Origin: Anoplopoma fimbria
Taxonomy: Eukaryota; Chordata; Actinopteri; Perciformes; Anoplopomatidae
Length of the DNA: 64,000 bases
Direction: 5' to 3'
Assembly (NCBI RefSeq): GCF_027596085.1
Contig: NC_072450.1
Span: forward strand, 26,727,223-26,791,222
The position numbers and the translations under genes are program-made. A model generated the notes under the pieces. The model worked only from the letters and a program-made list of their open reading frames with translations. It did not search any database and was not told the origin of the DNA. This document shows positions 1 to 18,025 of the stretch, one piece after another. Position 1 is the first letter of the stretch, and each line of letters starts with the position of its first letter.

Positions 1-2367
1 GTTTGTCATGAGAATGTATACTTGCAGTGGAAACAAGCTGTGTCTGAATCTTATTTCTCTACAGATCACATATCAAATGGGTATCTGTATCTGATTATTC
101 TCTTAATACTCTCTCGTGAAGTATGTTCAAACATATCAAAATGATTAAGGAAATCATAATGATAATTATTAGAGTTGATTAAACACAATAAACATGCAGC
201 TGTTTTTTTTTTTTTCAGTCCAAAACAATTCCTACTGGATATTCTCCTTCATGTAAAGTGAGGGAATAAAACAGGCTTCTGCCTTTGCTAAAATTGTCTA
301 GTTTAGGTTGAGATGACTACTTTGGGTGATTTAACTCCATGGTATTAAAACGTTAGAAAAAAGGGAGAAAAAAATATAACCAAAACTTTACAAATAAGTA
401 TTTTTGTTATTAATCACTTGTTTTTTCACTCCAATTTTCCCTTAGTTTGTATCCTCTTGTTGACATTGTTGACTGGAACACAGACAATATTCTTATAGCT
501 GCAGCCCATCCTACTGACCTGTTCAGAACCCAATTATGTTCCAAATACAAATATATATATAGATTGTAATAGTGGATTTCAACTCGAAATTCACTACTTA
601 ATCATTAGTATTAAAAAAAGATCAAAATAAATTATTATGTGTTATTTGTCCTGTCCATTCCAATGAACGGAGAATCTGAACTCAAAAAAGAAAAATCACC
701 TAATTTTTCACCTAATCACACTATTTTAAAGAGACCTTATTTAAACAAAAAAAAAAACATGAGTCCCTTCATTTTTCATCAATGGTTTACTCATATCAAT
801 AAACAAAAAATGGTTTAAAACATAAAGCACACACAAAGCCTCCTGAGTTCAATATTTTGTGCACAAAATGATTTAAAACAGTATTTCCCTATTCATTTTC
901 CAATTTCCCTTCTGGTGACAATCAGATCCCAGACAGATGTTTTTGACTAAATCCAGAGCAAAAGCTATACATCTTTCATTTTCTCTTTAAATACAGTTTA
1001 AAAATGAATTATGTATGATAACAATATGATTAAAATGGGCCTTATGCTTTCTCTTTTATTGCTGTATGCCATGCTGAAAAAGGGTGTGTGGCTCTACTGC
1101 AGTCTACTTAAGATGATGTTGAACACTTTGATTGGCTTACAGACATCTAATCAAATAATGTTTTGCATTTGGGTGGCGCTAGATGACAATAATCATCGAT
1201 GCCATGTTAAAACAGTTAACCTACGTTAAAACAGTTGCTTATGTTTCCTTTTCAGTTCCCCATTTCTTCCCACCTATCAACTGCCCTGTACTATCACACT
1301 TCCACTGATGGCAACAAGGAGGCATCTTGGAAAACTGTACTTCAATCAAGCTGTTTAGGGATGAATTGTAGATTTTTTTCAATGTAGTTCATAAAATGCC
1401 GTTTGAATTTTACAGTGACTTGCAGCTGATACAGTAGTATTCTTCTTTTCAAAGCGCTATAGAAAAAAAAGGTATAATTATTGATTACAGCAGCTTTAAA
1501 CTGGAAAACGTAGTTCTACATCACGGTCCTGCCACACCTGGTTGTATTTGAAAAGTTGTCATATAATACCTCTGTGATACAAACCCTCAGAACTATATCA
1601 GCATCAACCACATATGCAGATAAGGAACCATGTGACTGATCATAACGTCAATGTTTTATTCAGAGATTTAAAATGATACATCCTGGGTGACCTGCTAAAC
1701 AGGACATGCATGATCTCTAAGGCTAACCCTCAAACTCTCCTGCATGTCATCCCATCCCACCCCCTTTTCCCTCATTTTTTTAGCTGTTGATTAAAGGCAA
1801 AATCCTCCCCTTAAAAGTAACATATTTATATATATATATATATATTTTTTTAAACTTTTTTCCACTGGTTACTGGTAAGAAATCCGAATGTGGAAAACTA
1901 TACCTGAACAATGCATCTTTTATTTATGAGCACTGTCAAAATGGTACAAGAGACAATATGGGAACACAAAAGGTGGTCCTTTGGGAAAAGTTCCAGTGAG
2001 AAGCTTTTAGTTATAATAGTGGAATTATGTGAGCTGAATGTAAAATAGTGGAAACGGAAAACAGAATGCATTATGAGATATTTGTTTGCTGCCTGAGAGG
2101 GGAATAAATAAAGCTCATATTCTTGATTTCCTCTGCATGTAAATTCACACATTGTGAGGGTCCTCTGGGTGAATTCCAGCCTTGACCTTCACACATGTAA
2201 ACAGTGACACTGTCTCATACTAAATTAATTAGCTCAAACAGTAAAACTATTTCCCTGTAAGCTGCATGAACTGGTGTACGTTATACCATTCTGTATACAA
2301 GCTTAAGGGAGGTGATGACTGTGGAAGAACTTACCAAGATGCAAAGTGAGAATTTCAGTAGCAACCA

Positions 2368-2370
<3 letters not shown>
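1..2370. other. AT-rich non-coding stretch
   Basis: No recognisable exon, RNA gene or complete mobile element. The sequence is AT-rich with many homopolymer runs. Open frames are short and lack recognisable motifs. The only simple repeat of note is a TA run near 1828-1845, described separately. Confidence 0.7.
1828..1845. repeat. (TA)n microsatellite
   Basis: A short uninterrupted alternation of T and A followed directly by a T run. It is probably length-polymorphic, with no evidence of function. Confidence 0.85.

Positions 2371-2447
<77 letters not shown>
2371..2447. repeat. (TG)n microsatellite
   Basis: About 77 bases of uninterrupted TG, ending in TTTGTATG. It is the first of five long CA/TG arrays in the window. 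Pure arrays of this length are highly mutable and can adopt Z-DNA. Nothing adjacent suggests a gene. Confidence 0.97.
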
Positions 2448-2450
<3 letters not shown>

Positions 2451-4326
2451 TATGCTTAGTGAAGTGTTCTTAAAGCAAAGCTTAAAAACAAAAACAAATT
2501 GAGGCTCATAAAGGAATTTAAACCTCTTTTTGAAGCTGTTTAGCTTTCCAAATACTGTAAAAAAAATAAAAAAAAGCAGGAGTAATAAAAGTACGGCAGA
2601 TGGCGGGGAAAAGGGATCAGGTTAGTGTGGGCAGAGCCAAATCCAGATCAAAGGCTGCTCCCTCGTCAGGTTAAGCAACAGTCACATCCATAACCCAGGA
2701 CAGATGTTTATGATTGAAGGGGATTAGGGACAGCACACATATTTCATCAGGATTTACCAACCCCATTTTCTAAAACTGGATTGCTTTAAAGCCCCTTACT
2801 TTGGCTGCTAAATAATTTCAATTATTACGCAACTTCTTTCCAGTGGAGGTCAGCCGCCTGCGCTAGTGTTCCAGGCCTTTTAGCAGATCAGGGATCAGTC
2901 ATTATTACCCTCAAAATGTCCTTCAGGTTTAACAGTGCAGGCGTAGAAAGAGGTGGACACCATCTGTTTCAATTTCCAAAATGACACAAATGCTTCTCTT
3001 ACGCACAGTCAATCAAAGTACAAGGACTTGGAGGGGAGCTGTGGAAGAACTACTGAACTACCGCGGCGTAAAGACCCTTTCGTTGTCATCAGCTGTCTGA
3101 CTTTTCTGTGAGAGACATTTCATTAGGCTGAGAGAGACAACCAGGGGAATGAGGTCGAGGTTATTTTAATGCAGCTTTCATCATCCAATAACATCAAGGC
3201 ACACTGATAAACGGCAGATAGTTTAAACCAAAGAAATGGGCACACGTGTTTTAATCTAGTCAAAATAAAATAACACCAAGGTAAACAAAAAATAGACCAA
3301 CATATTTCAGAAATAAATGATACACACATCATGCAATGGTGTTTTGGAAACACAAGGTAAAATGTGAGCCAAAATGATAAAGCTTAAAATGAAAATTGTA
3401 ATATTTATAATATTGAAGTCTTTTTTTTCTTTCCATATAAGACATTGATAAAAGCCGTGGTTGGCCGAAATGGGTGTGGTGCAGAAGCATCTTAATAAAT
3501 GATATTTCTGGCAACAATGTAACGTTTTTGTCATTCTCAACTCATCCACTTACACAGTGCACACATAACAGAATGAACAAATCTTAATTTAAATCTATCT
3601 CAATAGAATGACCTGTTGGTATATCATATACCTGCAGCTGTTATACGTAGCACTATATCAAAAAAAGCCACCTGCCTCACACCATCTGTGTCCCATTGTT
3701 CTTGTAATACGCACCGTCATTTGGGCCGCTTGTTCCCCGTAGTTGATTCATATTACTGTCTCCAGACAAAGCGCACCACGGTGTGATTTGGCAGGTGGTT
3801 TTTACACGACCGTTATCACAAGAGAAACAGCATCGACCAATGTTTACAACAAGGGCCTCTATGCATCCTTTTTCCTGCCGACAGGCATCATTGGTATGCT
3901 AGGGGCGCCACCCATCCATAGCTTCACACCGGAGGAGGAAAGAACAAAGGTGGTTAAATTAACTGTTCTTTCACGAATACCATTTTGATACTATTAATTT
4001 GAAATATTACCCAAAAAAGTCCATATTAAAATAAGGAAGGAGGGATAATGTGATGAATGAATCATTTATCTATTGCATAGTAGTTACAGATAAAGCAGAG
4101 TGTTATTCAAGGTGACAAGGTTACAAGGGTTACACAGGTTTTTATTTGTCATGTACGACAGGGTTTCACAATGAAATCAAGATATTAGAGCAAGAATTAG
4201 TATTACTATTAAACAGTATTAGCTTTCTGTTGTCGATAGAAACATTTGCTGATTCAAGAAATACAGTTTAAGTCAGTTACTCGACCCAAAATACTATAGG
4301 GAAAGCCTTATTTATATTGTATCTAT
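2448..4326. other. Unique non-coding stretch
   Basis: No gene or recognised repeat. Composition is mixed, with short open frames only. The segment runs up to the 3' end of the truncated minus-strand LINE at 4327. Confidence 0.6.
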
Positions 4327-4990
4327 TAAGATAAAATAAGATAATCCTTTATTAGTCCCACAGCGGGGAAATTTGCAGGATTACAGCAGCAGAGAGGATA
4401 GTGCAAGAGACATAAGTAAAAAAACAAGATCAAAAGAAGTATTATAAATAAGTAAATAAGTAATAACACAGTAAAGAATATTAATAGTAAAAAAAGTTAA
4501 AAATCCACAATAACTAAAATATTATATATACAGACAGAATAATAGTTTTATTGCGCAGTGGATTGCACAGATTGTTTACATTGTACAGATTTATATTGTC
4601 AGTTGTTTGGGATGTGTAGTCTACTGGGAGCAGAGTTGGTTGTGCAGCCTGACAGCGGCAGGAAGGAAAGACCTGCAGTACCTCTCCTTCATACACTGGG
4701 GGTGAAGCAGCCGGGGGCTGAAGGAGCTGTACAGAGCTGCCAGAATGTCCTGCATGGGGTGGGAGGTGTTGTCCATCAGGGATGGTAGCTTGGCCATCAT
4801 CCTCCTGTCACCCACCACTTCCACTGTATCCAGTGGACACCACAGGACACTTTTATTTGCTATGTAAAGATATAGTGGAGTAATGTCTACCTGAGCAGAG
4901 GATGATGTCGCCCTCCCTCTGTGTGTGTTGAAATCTTCTCCGTGCATATAGCCGGTCCAGACTGCCACCATGAACTAAGCTCATATGGCG
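4327..4990 (-). mobile_element. 5'-truncated LINE (Rex1/L2-like)
   Basis: Read on the minus strand, this is the last part of a non-LTR retrotransposon. It has the end of a reverse-transcriptase ORF, a stop at 4621-4623 and an AT-rich 3' UTR. The terminus contains the block 'ggactaataaaggattatc' followed by degenerate TTATC repeats near 4327-4345. The same 3' end recurs on the plus strand at 13205-13334, which supports a transposable element. Everything upstream of the C-terminal domain is missing, as is usual for LINE insertions that stop short during target-primed reverse transcription. The 5' boundary near 4990 is a guess, because homology fades rather than stopping cleanly. The clade name comes from memory of fish LINEs and needs a library search. 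Confidence 0.8.
4621..4851 (-). pseudogene. LINE reverse transcriptase C-terminal remnant
   Basis: Minus-strand translation gives a segment with CPLDTVEVVGDRRMMAKL, then IMDN-type LMDNTSHP, then LLHPQC, KERY and SFLPAAVRLHNQ before the stop. This spacing is typical of the extreme C-terminus of fish LINE ORF2 proteins, after the reverse-transcriptase thumb region. About 76 residues are convincing. The 40 residues before them in the same frame do not look homologous and probably reflect a frameshift or the truncation point. No catalytic motif (such as the YADD box) is present, so this cannot be functional on its own. Confidence 0.75.
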
Positions 4991-7394
<2,404 letters not shown>

Positions 7395-8058
7395 CATTCT
7401 TCATGTCATATTGTTAGGGTTTTAGGGTTTTCTTTTCTCCTTTAGTCCTACTGTTGGGGTCATAATCAGGCAGCAACACCCCGGTTCTGAAAACTGAAGC
7501 CAATGCTGAAGTGCCTTAAACTTGCATTCTTTCTAATGGCCATCAGGGGACGACTCCTCGTGTTGTTAAAAGAAGTCAGATTGTATAGAAGTTTATGATT
7601 AAATGACTCTACTTCTCACTTGCTTTATTACCTCAGTAAACATTGTAAACATGAGTTTATGGTCTCAATCTCTAGTTTCATGTCTTCTTCAATACAGCAT
7701 GATGTTCATTTAGTAAATTATGGTACAAGTTAGAGTAAAATAGACCATAAAGCAGGGTATGCTTTAGGGCGGGGCTACATTGTTATTGACAGGTAGCCAC
7801 AACAGCATCCGTTTTTCTGTCTTTTAACTTTAACCCTTTCACAGTGTGTCTTCAGTTCATGAACGTTAATGGTAACCTTTTGGTTGCCTGATAATGTATT
7901 TTTCAGTGTTCGGTTGTACGCCAGCCTCTTGTGTCACTTCTGGTTGCAAAAAGCCAAGATGGTGACAGCCAAAATGCCAAACTCGAGGATTCAAAACTGC
8001 GGTCCACAAAACAATGGGTAACATTATCATGACTACACCACCTGCTTATACACAGTCT
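7395..8058 (+). mobile_element. Interspersed family R, copy 1
   Basis: One of six related copies in the window, the others being at 21.7, 35.3, 38.5, 45.4 and 55.1 kb. Landmarks in order are TCTGAAAAGTGAAGCCAATG-like, CTAATGGCCATCAGG, GATTGTATAGAAG, GAGTTTATGGTCTCAAT, CAGCATGATGTTCATTTAG, AATAGACCATAAAGCAGG, CACTTCTGGTTGCAAAAA and a terminal ACAGTCT. Copies 1 and 2 share an extra leading segment that carries TTGTTAGGGTTTTAGG. No coding capacity is seen. The shared ordered landmarks show a transposed family. The class (non-autonomous DNA transposon or other) is undetermined. Confidence 0.8.
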
Positions 8059-10936
8059 AAATGTCAAACGGACTGAAATGTCCAGCAGATACAATGGACG
8101 ATAGAATGTGCAATGCATTTCATCCTCAGCCTCAAACAAATCGCAGAGCTGTCAATTCCTGTCGAGCTCTGAGACAGTATGTAGGTGTTGAGTTTCCACA
8201 TCCGAACGAATGATGCAAGAGAGCACAAACAGACCTCTGTGCTCCAGTAAGGTTAACGGTGACATATTGCTCTGGAATGTAAAAGTGTGTAATAACACAG
8301 TATGTGTTACACATATTACTTTGTTCACCTTCAAACATGCATTGTTCAATGCATGTTAAAAGAAGATTAAAAGGAGAGAACCCAGAGGCTTTATTTATTC
8401 CTCAAGAGCCTAATTCCTGTGATGTGCTTATCCACAATGAATGCAGCAGTGGAAAAAAGTCAGTTCATTCATCTACAGCACTCAAACAGAACAATGAAGA
8501 TCCCACAAAAAAAAGTGAACAAAAAAACATGTATGAATTGCTGCTCATAATGCATCTGGCTTCTACTCTCTGTGTGATGAAGTATTGGTTGTTCAATGGA
8601 ACCAAAGCATAAAACACCTGAGAACTAAAGGTGGTGTGCATGATCCCAAATGGTGTATTGAACATTAAAAAATATATATTCCTTAAGACCTAAGAAAGTA
8701 AACTAAGAAAGTCTATCTCAACTTTTTATTCTTCGGAATTAAATCATGTTGGAAGAATGTTAATTCTATGTTTGAAGAAGGATTTCATTTCAATAGACTT
8801 TTTGCCTTCAAAGTTTTTAAAAACCCCAAGTGGTCTTTCTCTGGTAACAGGGGCGGTCCGGAGGACAAGCGGGAAAGATAATGACCGTGTGACTTACACT
8901 ATTTTGAACACCATGAAATAGAGCAGAAATCTTCTGTCACTGCTTTTTGTGTTCCTGATTTGAGATTAAAGATGCACTTTCTGTAATCACATCTAGAAAC
9001 ATGTGAAAAAAAGGCCGCTTATCTCTTTAAATCCTTCTCCAAGTCAAGTACAAGTGTACAGCATATACCCTATGTAAAGATTTCATGGAGCAGTTTTTAA
9101 AGGGGGGACTACAGAACAGCTTAATGCAACTTGAAGGGCATCTCAACGCGAAAAAGGAAGCATCTTATCAGCGGGATGAAGTCGGAAGAATACACAGTAG
9201 TTAATATGAAATGAATGCGTGGGGGGAAACCCTTCAGCGGTGTAACTGAGGACATTATCTACTTCATTAATCCTCACAGACCAACACACGACACTATGTA
9301 CTGTGTGATTAACATAGCACTTAACCAATACTTTCCTACATTACGAGCAAACTGGAACAGCCCGACAGCTGGCATTGATATTCACGCATACGTTGCAAAC
9401 GTCATTTAACTTTTCCTGAGGAATTACTTTTTTTTTTTAGCTTCGTAGCAGTCAAAGAGAGTTGAGCATGACTTTGAAACACATCCTTCTCCTCTAAGCC
9501 TTTCGGGGTTGATCACAAAGCACCTCCAGAGTTTGGTACTGGAAGGCAGCGCGCTCTGAAGTAGATGATAGGGAGTGATCCCAGTAGTTATCGGCTGGGA
9601 ATCGGCAATGGGGGAAAGAAACTCATCTTATCTCGCCTCCCAGTCGCATCATTAACTGGGGCTCTATTTGGTGATGACACCCATTGCCCAGTAGCGCAAC
9701 GCCACACTGATCAACCGTTTGCATGCCCTCGCTGGCTGCAGACCTTATATAGCGAGTGCCCCGGCACGTCACGAATCAAAAGAAAAAAGCCACCACTTGT
9801 TATCTTGTCCCAGCTCTTTCTCGGGCCTTTGCCGCCGAGGCCGTATCTCGGGCTTTGAAGTCGGAGCCACTGGCGATGTCTCAAGCACATGCTGCCATCA
9901 AGTGAGCGTCTCTTCATTCAGTCCTTGAGCTGCTTCTAATTACGGACTGTATCAGGAAACCCCTCGGTGCAGGATCACTGGGACAGGGAACAATGGGCAT
10001 GACACAAATGCCAAAAATCCCAAGGGAAGGCCGGGGACTAAGGCCTCAGCGGATAAGAGAATCCTTCCATGTCACACTGCTGCTCTATTTCAACAATAAA
10101 CATATTCATTAACACAGCTCTTGCCATAGATATAAGTCAGCACAGCAACAGCGGGGAATAAAAACAGACGGTTTGAGTGAGCTCTTGTGCATACTTTAAT
10201 TGATGCGGCACAAGTTTCTTTCTGTCGGCTGATGTTTCCAAGTCTGCCTGCGTTGATGTTTTCCCCCCTGTAAGTTAGCAGATCTGCAGCAAGGGATTGT
10301 GGGGTGGATTTCATCTTCGTCTTTCATCCTGGAAACTCTCCCGCTCCCTTGTCACCTACACTCCTTGCAGCTCTATTTATAACTTGTAACCATAACAACC
10401 GGTCTTTTCCTGTCACTAGGTGTCTTTTGTGCCTCAGATGAAAAAGAATACCATAGCACGGCCCGAAACTTTTAGCAGGGTTGTCGAAGACGACGTTGCT
10501 CTCACAACATGCTAATGCTGGTAACTGCAGCTATTAGCAGGGATTTATATTATCAACTTATAGAGAGCGCGTCCCGGTGAAATCACTGCCTTTGGAATCC
10601 AAGGAACAAATCTGGAGTGCTTTGTTCCTGCGCGATGAATTAATTGACAGCGCTGAAGGGTGACTGGCAGAGATGAATGAGACTTTGAAGAGGAGCACCG
10701 GCATCATTGTTTTCAGAAGAAAGTTTCATCTGCTTTGCATCAGTGTTTGAGAGCTGGCTGATAGTTTTCGAGCTCAGATCTCAGGTGTCTCCTGTCGTCA
10801 AGGATTGGAAGGCAAGGGGAAAAAAAGACGACAAGTTGAATGCATGTTTGAGAGTTTCATTAACAAAGAGGCACCTTGTGGTTTATAGGCGACTGGATTT
10901 GAACACAACACATAGTTTTTTTTTGCTTTTTACTTA
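8059..10936. other. Unique non-coding stretch
   Basis: No gene recognised. From about 9480 to 10080 the sequence is less AT-rich, low in simple repeats and contains scattered CpG. That is compatible with a conserved non-coding element, but one sequence alone cannot show conservation. Short open frames here have no recognisable domain. Confidence 0.5.
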
Positions 10937-11458
10937 AAGTGGCCCTATTATGTTTTTCCACTTTTTCCCTCTTCTTTAGTGTGTTATATATATTTTTGTA
11001 CATGTAAAAGGTCCATAGAGTGTAAAACCTGAAGTCCCCATCTAAAAGGAGTTACCCTCCCCCTCAGAAGCTCCTGAGCTGCCTGAAACAGCTCCATTGA
11101 ATTCTCTCCTTCACTTCCGTAACTTTATGAGGTCACAATGTTACGGAAGTGACGTGAAACTCTCTGGCTAGTTTGGCCCTCAAACAAAAGAAGACAGAGA
11201 CGGAGCTGAAGCTTCGGAGGGAGAGTTTTTTGAAATGTGAAACATTGACCAATCACAACAGAGCGGGCTAGCTAACTAATCAGAGCAGACTTTACTTTCT
11301 GGAGGGAGGAGCAAGCGCTACAACGGAGCATTTCAGAGAGAGGGTGAGAAGAGGTGCTGCAGGACAGCCAGGATAATGAGCATTAACGCATGTTAACATG
11401 TTGTAACTGTAACTTGAGATAAAAATATGCACCCGGAAAATAGCATAATAGGGCCTGT
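10937..11458. mobile_element. 522-bp MITE with TTA target duplication
   Basis: Terminal inverted repeats are visible. The left end reads AAGTGGCCCTATTATG, and the right end, on the opposite strand, reads ACAGGCCCTATTATG. Both ends are flanked by TTA (10934-10936 and 11459-11461). A 3-bp TTA duplication is typical of PIF/Harbinger elements, so that class is plausible but unproven. There is no transposase ORF, so it would depend on a partner element. The interior holds a perfect 13-bp inverted repeat (11111-11123 with 11140-11152). A CA array starts 30 bases beyond the right end. Confidence 0.72.
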
Positions 11459-11485
11459 TTAAGCAGTTCAGTCACATGTTCGTGG

Positions 11486-13204
<1,719 letters not shown>

Positions 13205-13334
13205 ACAGAGAAATCTTCTACTATGTCTCTTGTGTGCACTTTACGCTACGCTGTTGTAAGTCTGCAAATTTCCCCGCTGCGGGACTAATAAAGGATTATC
13301 TTATCTTATCTTATCTTATCTTAATCTTATCTTA
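13205..13334 (+). mobile_element. LINE 3' end with (TTATC)n tail
   Basis: The plus strand reads a T-rich 3' UTR, then GCAAATTTCCCCGCTGCGGG and ACTAATAAAGGATTATC, ending in about five TTATC units near 13300-13334. This is the same terminus as the minus-strand LINE at 4327-4990 but more severely 5'-truncated, with no coding sequence. The left boundary is approximate. Confidence 0.8.
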
Positions 13335-14020
13335 AATTCCCTTTTTAGAAGTCTATCAGAATTTTACTGACAACTACTTCAACATTACGTAACTTGGTGG
13401 CACAAATGTCACCACAGCCACTTTGAAAGCTTTTTTTTTCTTTTTTTACTTTTATGGTGGTCTCATACACTATTATAAATGCCTTACCCCCCTGTGGCTA
13501 TCCTCCTTAGTAAAACAGAAGCGAGTGCCTCAAACCGACATGTGTTTATGGTCAGGTGACAAAGCTACACAAAGGAGTGTAACAACTGACGGCATTACAG
13601 GGTAACAAAGTCTGCAGAGGCAGGAGGTAGGGGCGGGGGGTCAACAACATGTTGGATTAACACGGGGGACCGCTGGCCATTTCCTGTTTCCTACCTACAG
13701 TTACTAAAACAGTTATATTGTAAGCATGGTGACAAAAGTTTACCAAAACCATGAGATTTATTTTATTCAAAAATCACGATCACTGCCTTATCGTAACCAA
13801 ATTGGATCTGTGCCTAAACAACAACCATGATCATAAATGTTTGTATATTTAAATTTATTTATTATTTATTATAAAATGTTTAAGCTTTAACCTTTTTTTT
13901 TTTTTTTTTTTTTACATTTGTAAAAAAAGGAAACACATGCATACAGTGCAGTGAAATTGTTTCTTTTATCACATATGTTGGGGGAATAGACATGCAGCCT
14001 GTCATCAGAGTTGTACAAGT
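13335..14020. other. Non-coding stretch with T21 run
   Basis: No gene recognised. A run of 21 thymines lies at about 13893-13913. Confidence 0.55.
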
Positions 14021-14832
<812 letters not shown>

Positions 14833-15176
14833 AGTTTTTTATTCAAAGAAAGAAGCTCTTTTTCTCAACAACCCTCAGAAAATTGCTGATATTGTATGGA
14901 ATACCAAAACATCAGTTCACAGTAATTCCATATATAAGTAAAAAATCTATCTATATATAACATTGGGTATAACTGGAATTCTATATTTGGTATAGTACAC
15001 ATGTATAGTTTTTTATTCAATAAAGAAGCTCTTTTTCTCAACAACCCTCAGAAAATTGCTGGTATTGTATGGAATACCAAAACATCAGTTCACAGTAATT
15101 CCATATATAAGTAAAAAATCTATCTATATATAACATTGGGTATAACTGGAAATCTATATTTGGTATAGTACACATA
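14833..15176 (+). repeat. Two-copy 174-bp tandem duplication
   Basis: Copy A (14833-15006) and copy B (15007-15176) both begin AGTTTTTTATTCAA. They share long identical blocks, including CTCAACAACCCTCAGAAAAT and GGAATACCAAAACATCAG. I see only a few differences: a small indel near AAAGAAAGAAGC, GATATT versus GGTATT, and GGAATTCT versus GGAAATCT. The low divergence suggests a recent head-to-tail duplication. No coding potential. Confidence 0.93.
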
Positions 15177-18025
15177 TTCCCATAAATTGCATTGTGCATG
15201 TCAAGTGTTTACACTGTGTGGGGAAAAAGCTGACATCCCTTCACCTTAATCAGACACCTGGGATGTGGCAATATTAGCTGGGTCACTGAGGCATGTTCCA
15301 CCTTATTCCAGGGGTTTAGCAAACAGGGGAAGGCAGTTTCCATAGTGATGCCCTAATCTATTCATTGTATTGCTTTACAAAGAAGCACAAAACAGAAGAG
15401 TCATTACAAGTTACTTGCCGTCGTGTTAACAGTGCCACGGCGCGATTTGTTAAGCTTTACAATCTGTTAGGCACAAGCACCTACCACGGGGGTAAAGGGC
15501 TAATGATGTCGCATTGCGTTGCATTTTTTCACACTTTGATCCAAAGGGACCTGCAATGAGAGCATTCAACCATGTGGGTGGAATCCCAAACAGTTCAAGA
15601 ATCATGCAAGTATTGCTGATCTACTTCGAGCTAAATGAGCTAATAGTAGCTTTTGTTTTCACTCTCACTTTGCGTCCATAGCCAACATTTACTTATGTAT
15701 TTGATGTTTTTACATATCTCATGTTGCCCAAGACATAATGTGTGCTATATTCCTGCTTGATATTTTAAATTATATTTTCTGCCGCAAAATAAGGTGCTCA
15801 ACACGTCCACAGTTTAGGGACTGCATGGACAAAACATACATCATATCGACGGCAGTGATGAAGAAGCATGTGCCAGGACATTTGGTAGTGATCTGATGTA
15901 CGATTTTTACACAAATAGCCATAAAAGTAAAAAAGAAAAAGTAATAAATAAACTTCCAGAGGCTTTGAAGTAAAATGTGGACCTGTATTAAAACAGACTG
16001 ATATTTTTGTGTAGTTTTTTAACAAAAGCTGTTTTAGTGTTTAGTGTAGATGTTCTGTTTCTGCCACAAAAACACATTTGGTTACAGCCGTCTGCATTTA
16101 CAGCGAGACTTTACATCCAATGTGCTGCCTGATGCAGAATTTGGTGGCACCACAGGAGCCAAACAGTAAATATGAAACAATGATATACAATTATTTGGTG
16201 ATATCGGTTAACTTCTTAATGTACACATCCACATCGGTACATTTATAGTTAACTGTGGTTGTTCCTAGTTTCAGTCATTAGAGGGCACTCCCAACACTGT
16301 GTACTGTAGCTTGTCTCACACACTGTTTCCCTGCATATACAGTCGATCGAAAGGCAGCAATAGTCTCTGTAGTTTAGTGGTTTCATTGCTTTAATATACT
16401 GTGATTTTAATATTTTAAATTAAACATTGTTTGAGATTTCTATCGACCTGTTATCTCTTTGAATAACTAAATGATTTCCATAATTTAATTTCTGCTCAAT
16501 ACACTTTAAATTAAGTAATATTCAGCAAGAGAGAGATAGAAATAAGGGTACTAATGGTACCCATACCGCACAGTATTACTGACAATTATTCTCTCTGCTG
16601 TGTGGAGGTTTATCCTTGCGTGTCTGAATTAATTTTGGAGAGATTTGGCGAGCCGGAAGACTGGACTATGGACTACAGAATATTACTGTAATAAGGGGGA
16701 GACTGTTGTTGAACTTATCTTGGCTAACGCTTTTTTAATTATCTTATAAGTTTCTGTTTTTGGAGGAGGTTGACCTTAATTCACCGTTAATTAATTATGG
16801 TTTGATACCAAAATGTAACAGTACATATTGTTGTAAAAGCTTAGCACGAATGAATTTCTTTATACATCAACCAGTATAGAAAAAGCTTAAGGTAAATTTG
16901 ACGACTAGGAGTTTATGTATTTTGCAGGGTCATAACCCCATGAAGCTTCGTTCAGGTACCACAATCCACTGTGCACAGTGTTGTTGCAAGAAGTCCTAAC
17001 AACATATACTCTTAGATGTAACAATTTGTGTAGACTCATTAAGGTTAACATTAATGAGGTGTGTGCGGAATAGGAGATAACATGAACAATGGCTGGAACG
17101 CAAATGGGGCAGAATACATGGTTGGGCCAGATGGCTTGAGGAAAGAGGCCAGTCTATATACATTACTGGGTGCCTGATGTGGCAACGAGAGGCAGGTGTG
17201 AAGGTGGGTGTAAGTCAGGTGACATGAAACACTGAGGGCAGTTCTGTTGCATGGTAACCAAGCAACAGAACCAAGCACCACGACTCAGCCACGTCTTTAG
17301 AAATGTTACCTATCCTAGTTGATCATTATTATAAAGAAATAATGAGCTGTCCTAGTGTGTTATTCAGTCCTTAGTAACATACTATTATGGTACCGCATTT
17401 CAAAGCAATTCTCAGCATTGCAAATGAGGACAAGAAACTAATAGATCTTCACAGCAACTTTTAATTCATTTGGACTGCAAAGTATTGGCTAAGTCCAGGA
17501 AGTACAAATAAAAAAGCACATCAAACAACATCAAATAAAAGAAGCACAATTTATTTTTTTGTTATTTATCAGTGCAGGCTGAATGAAGGGATCAGGCTTA
17601 AATCAGTCACGCATTTAGCTAAATCCAGTGACAACCCATTTGTAATTATCTTAAAAAAGAACTCATAGCACATACATGTAGAGGCAAAAACTAAATAAAC
17701 ATAGGAATGAGTAGGGATCCATGACAGCATGATACAGCAGAACTAAAAGCCTCATAGATTAATGCAAAACAGCAAACATATTCTCAACACTGTTTGTCAA
17801 ATAATGCAGCTTGGTCAATGCTCCTAAGCTTGAGACTATGATGTCAATTTAAGACGTGTCGGGACGGCGTGTCAATATACGTTTGTATCATGCATTCAGT
17901 TTTTTTTTTAATTAAAATTTTCACAGGAAATGAAGTTAAGGGAACAACACCACTTTGTTTCGGTTTAGGGAAAAGAGCGCGGTTGACATTAACTTGACTG
18001 TCTAACGAATCACGTGAAAAGCATC
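15177..18025. other. AT-rich non-coding stretch
   Basis: No gene, RNA or mobile element recognised. Short open frames have no recognisable motifs. Confidence 0.55.

Noticed and set aside
7405..7435. Interstitial telomere repeat (TTAGGG)
   Set aside because: Only two irregular TTAGGG-like units, and the same phrase is part of family R copy 2.
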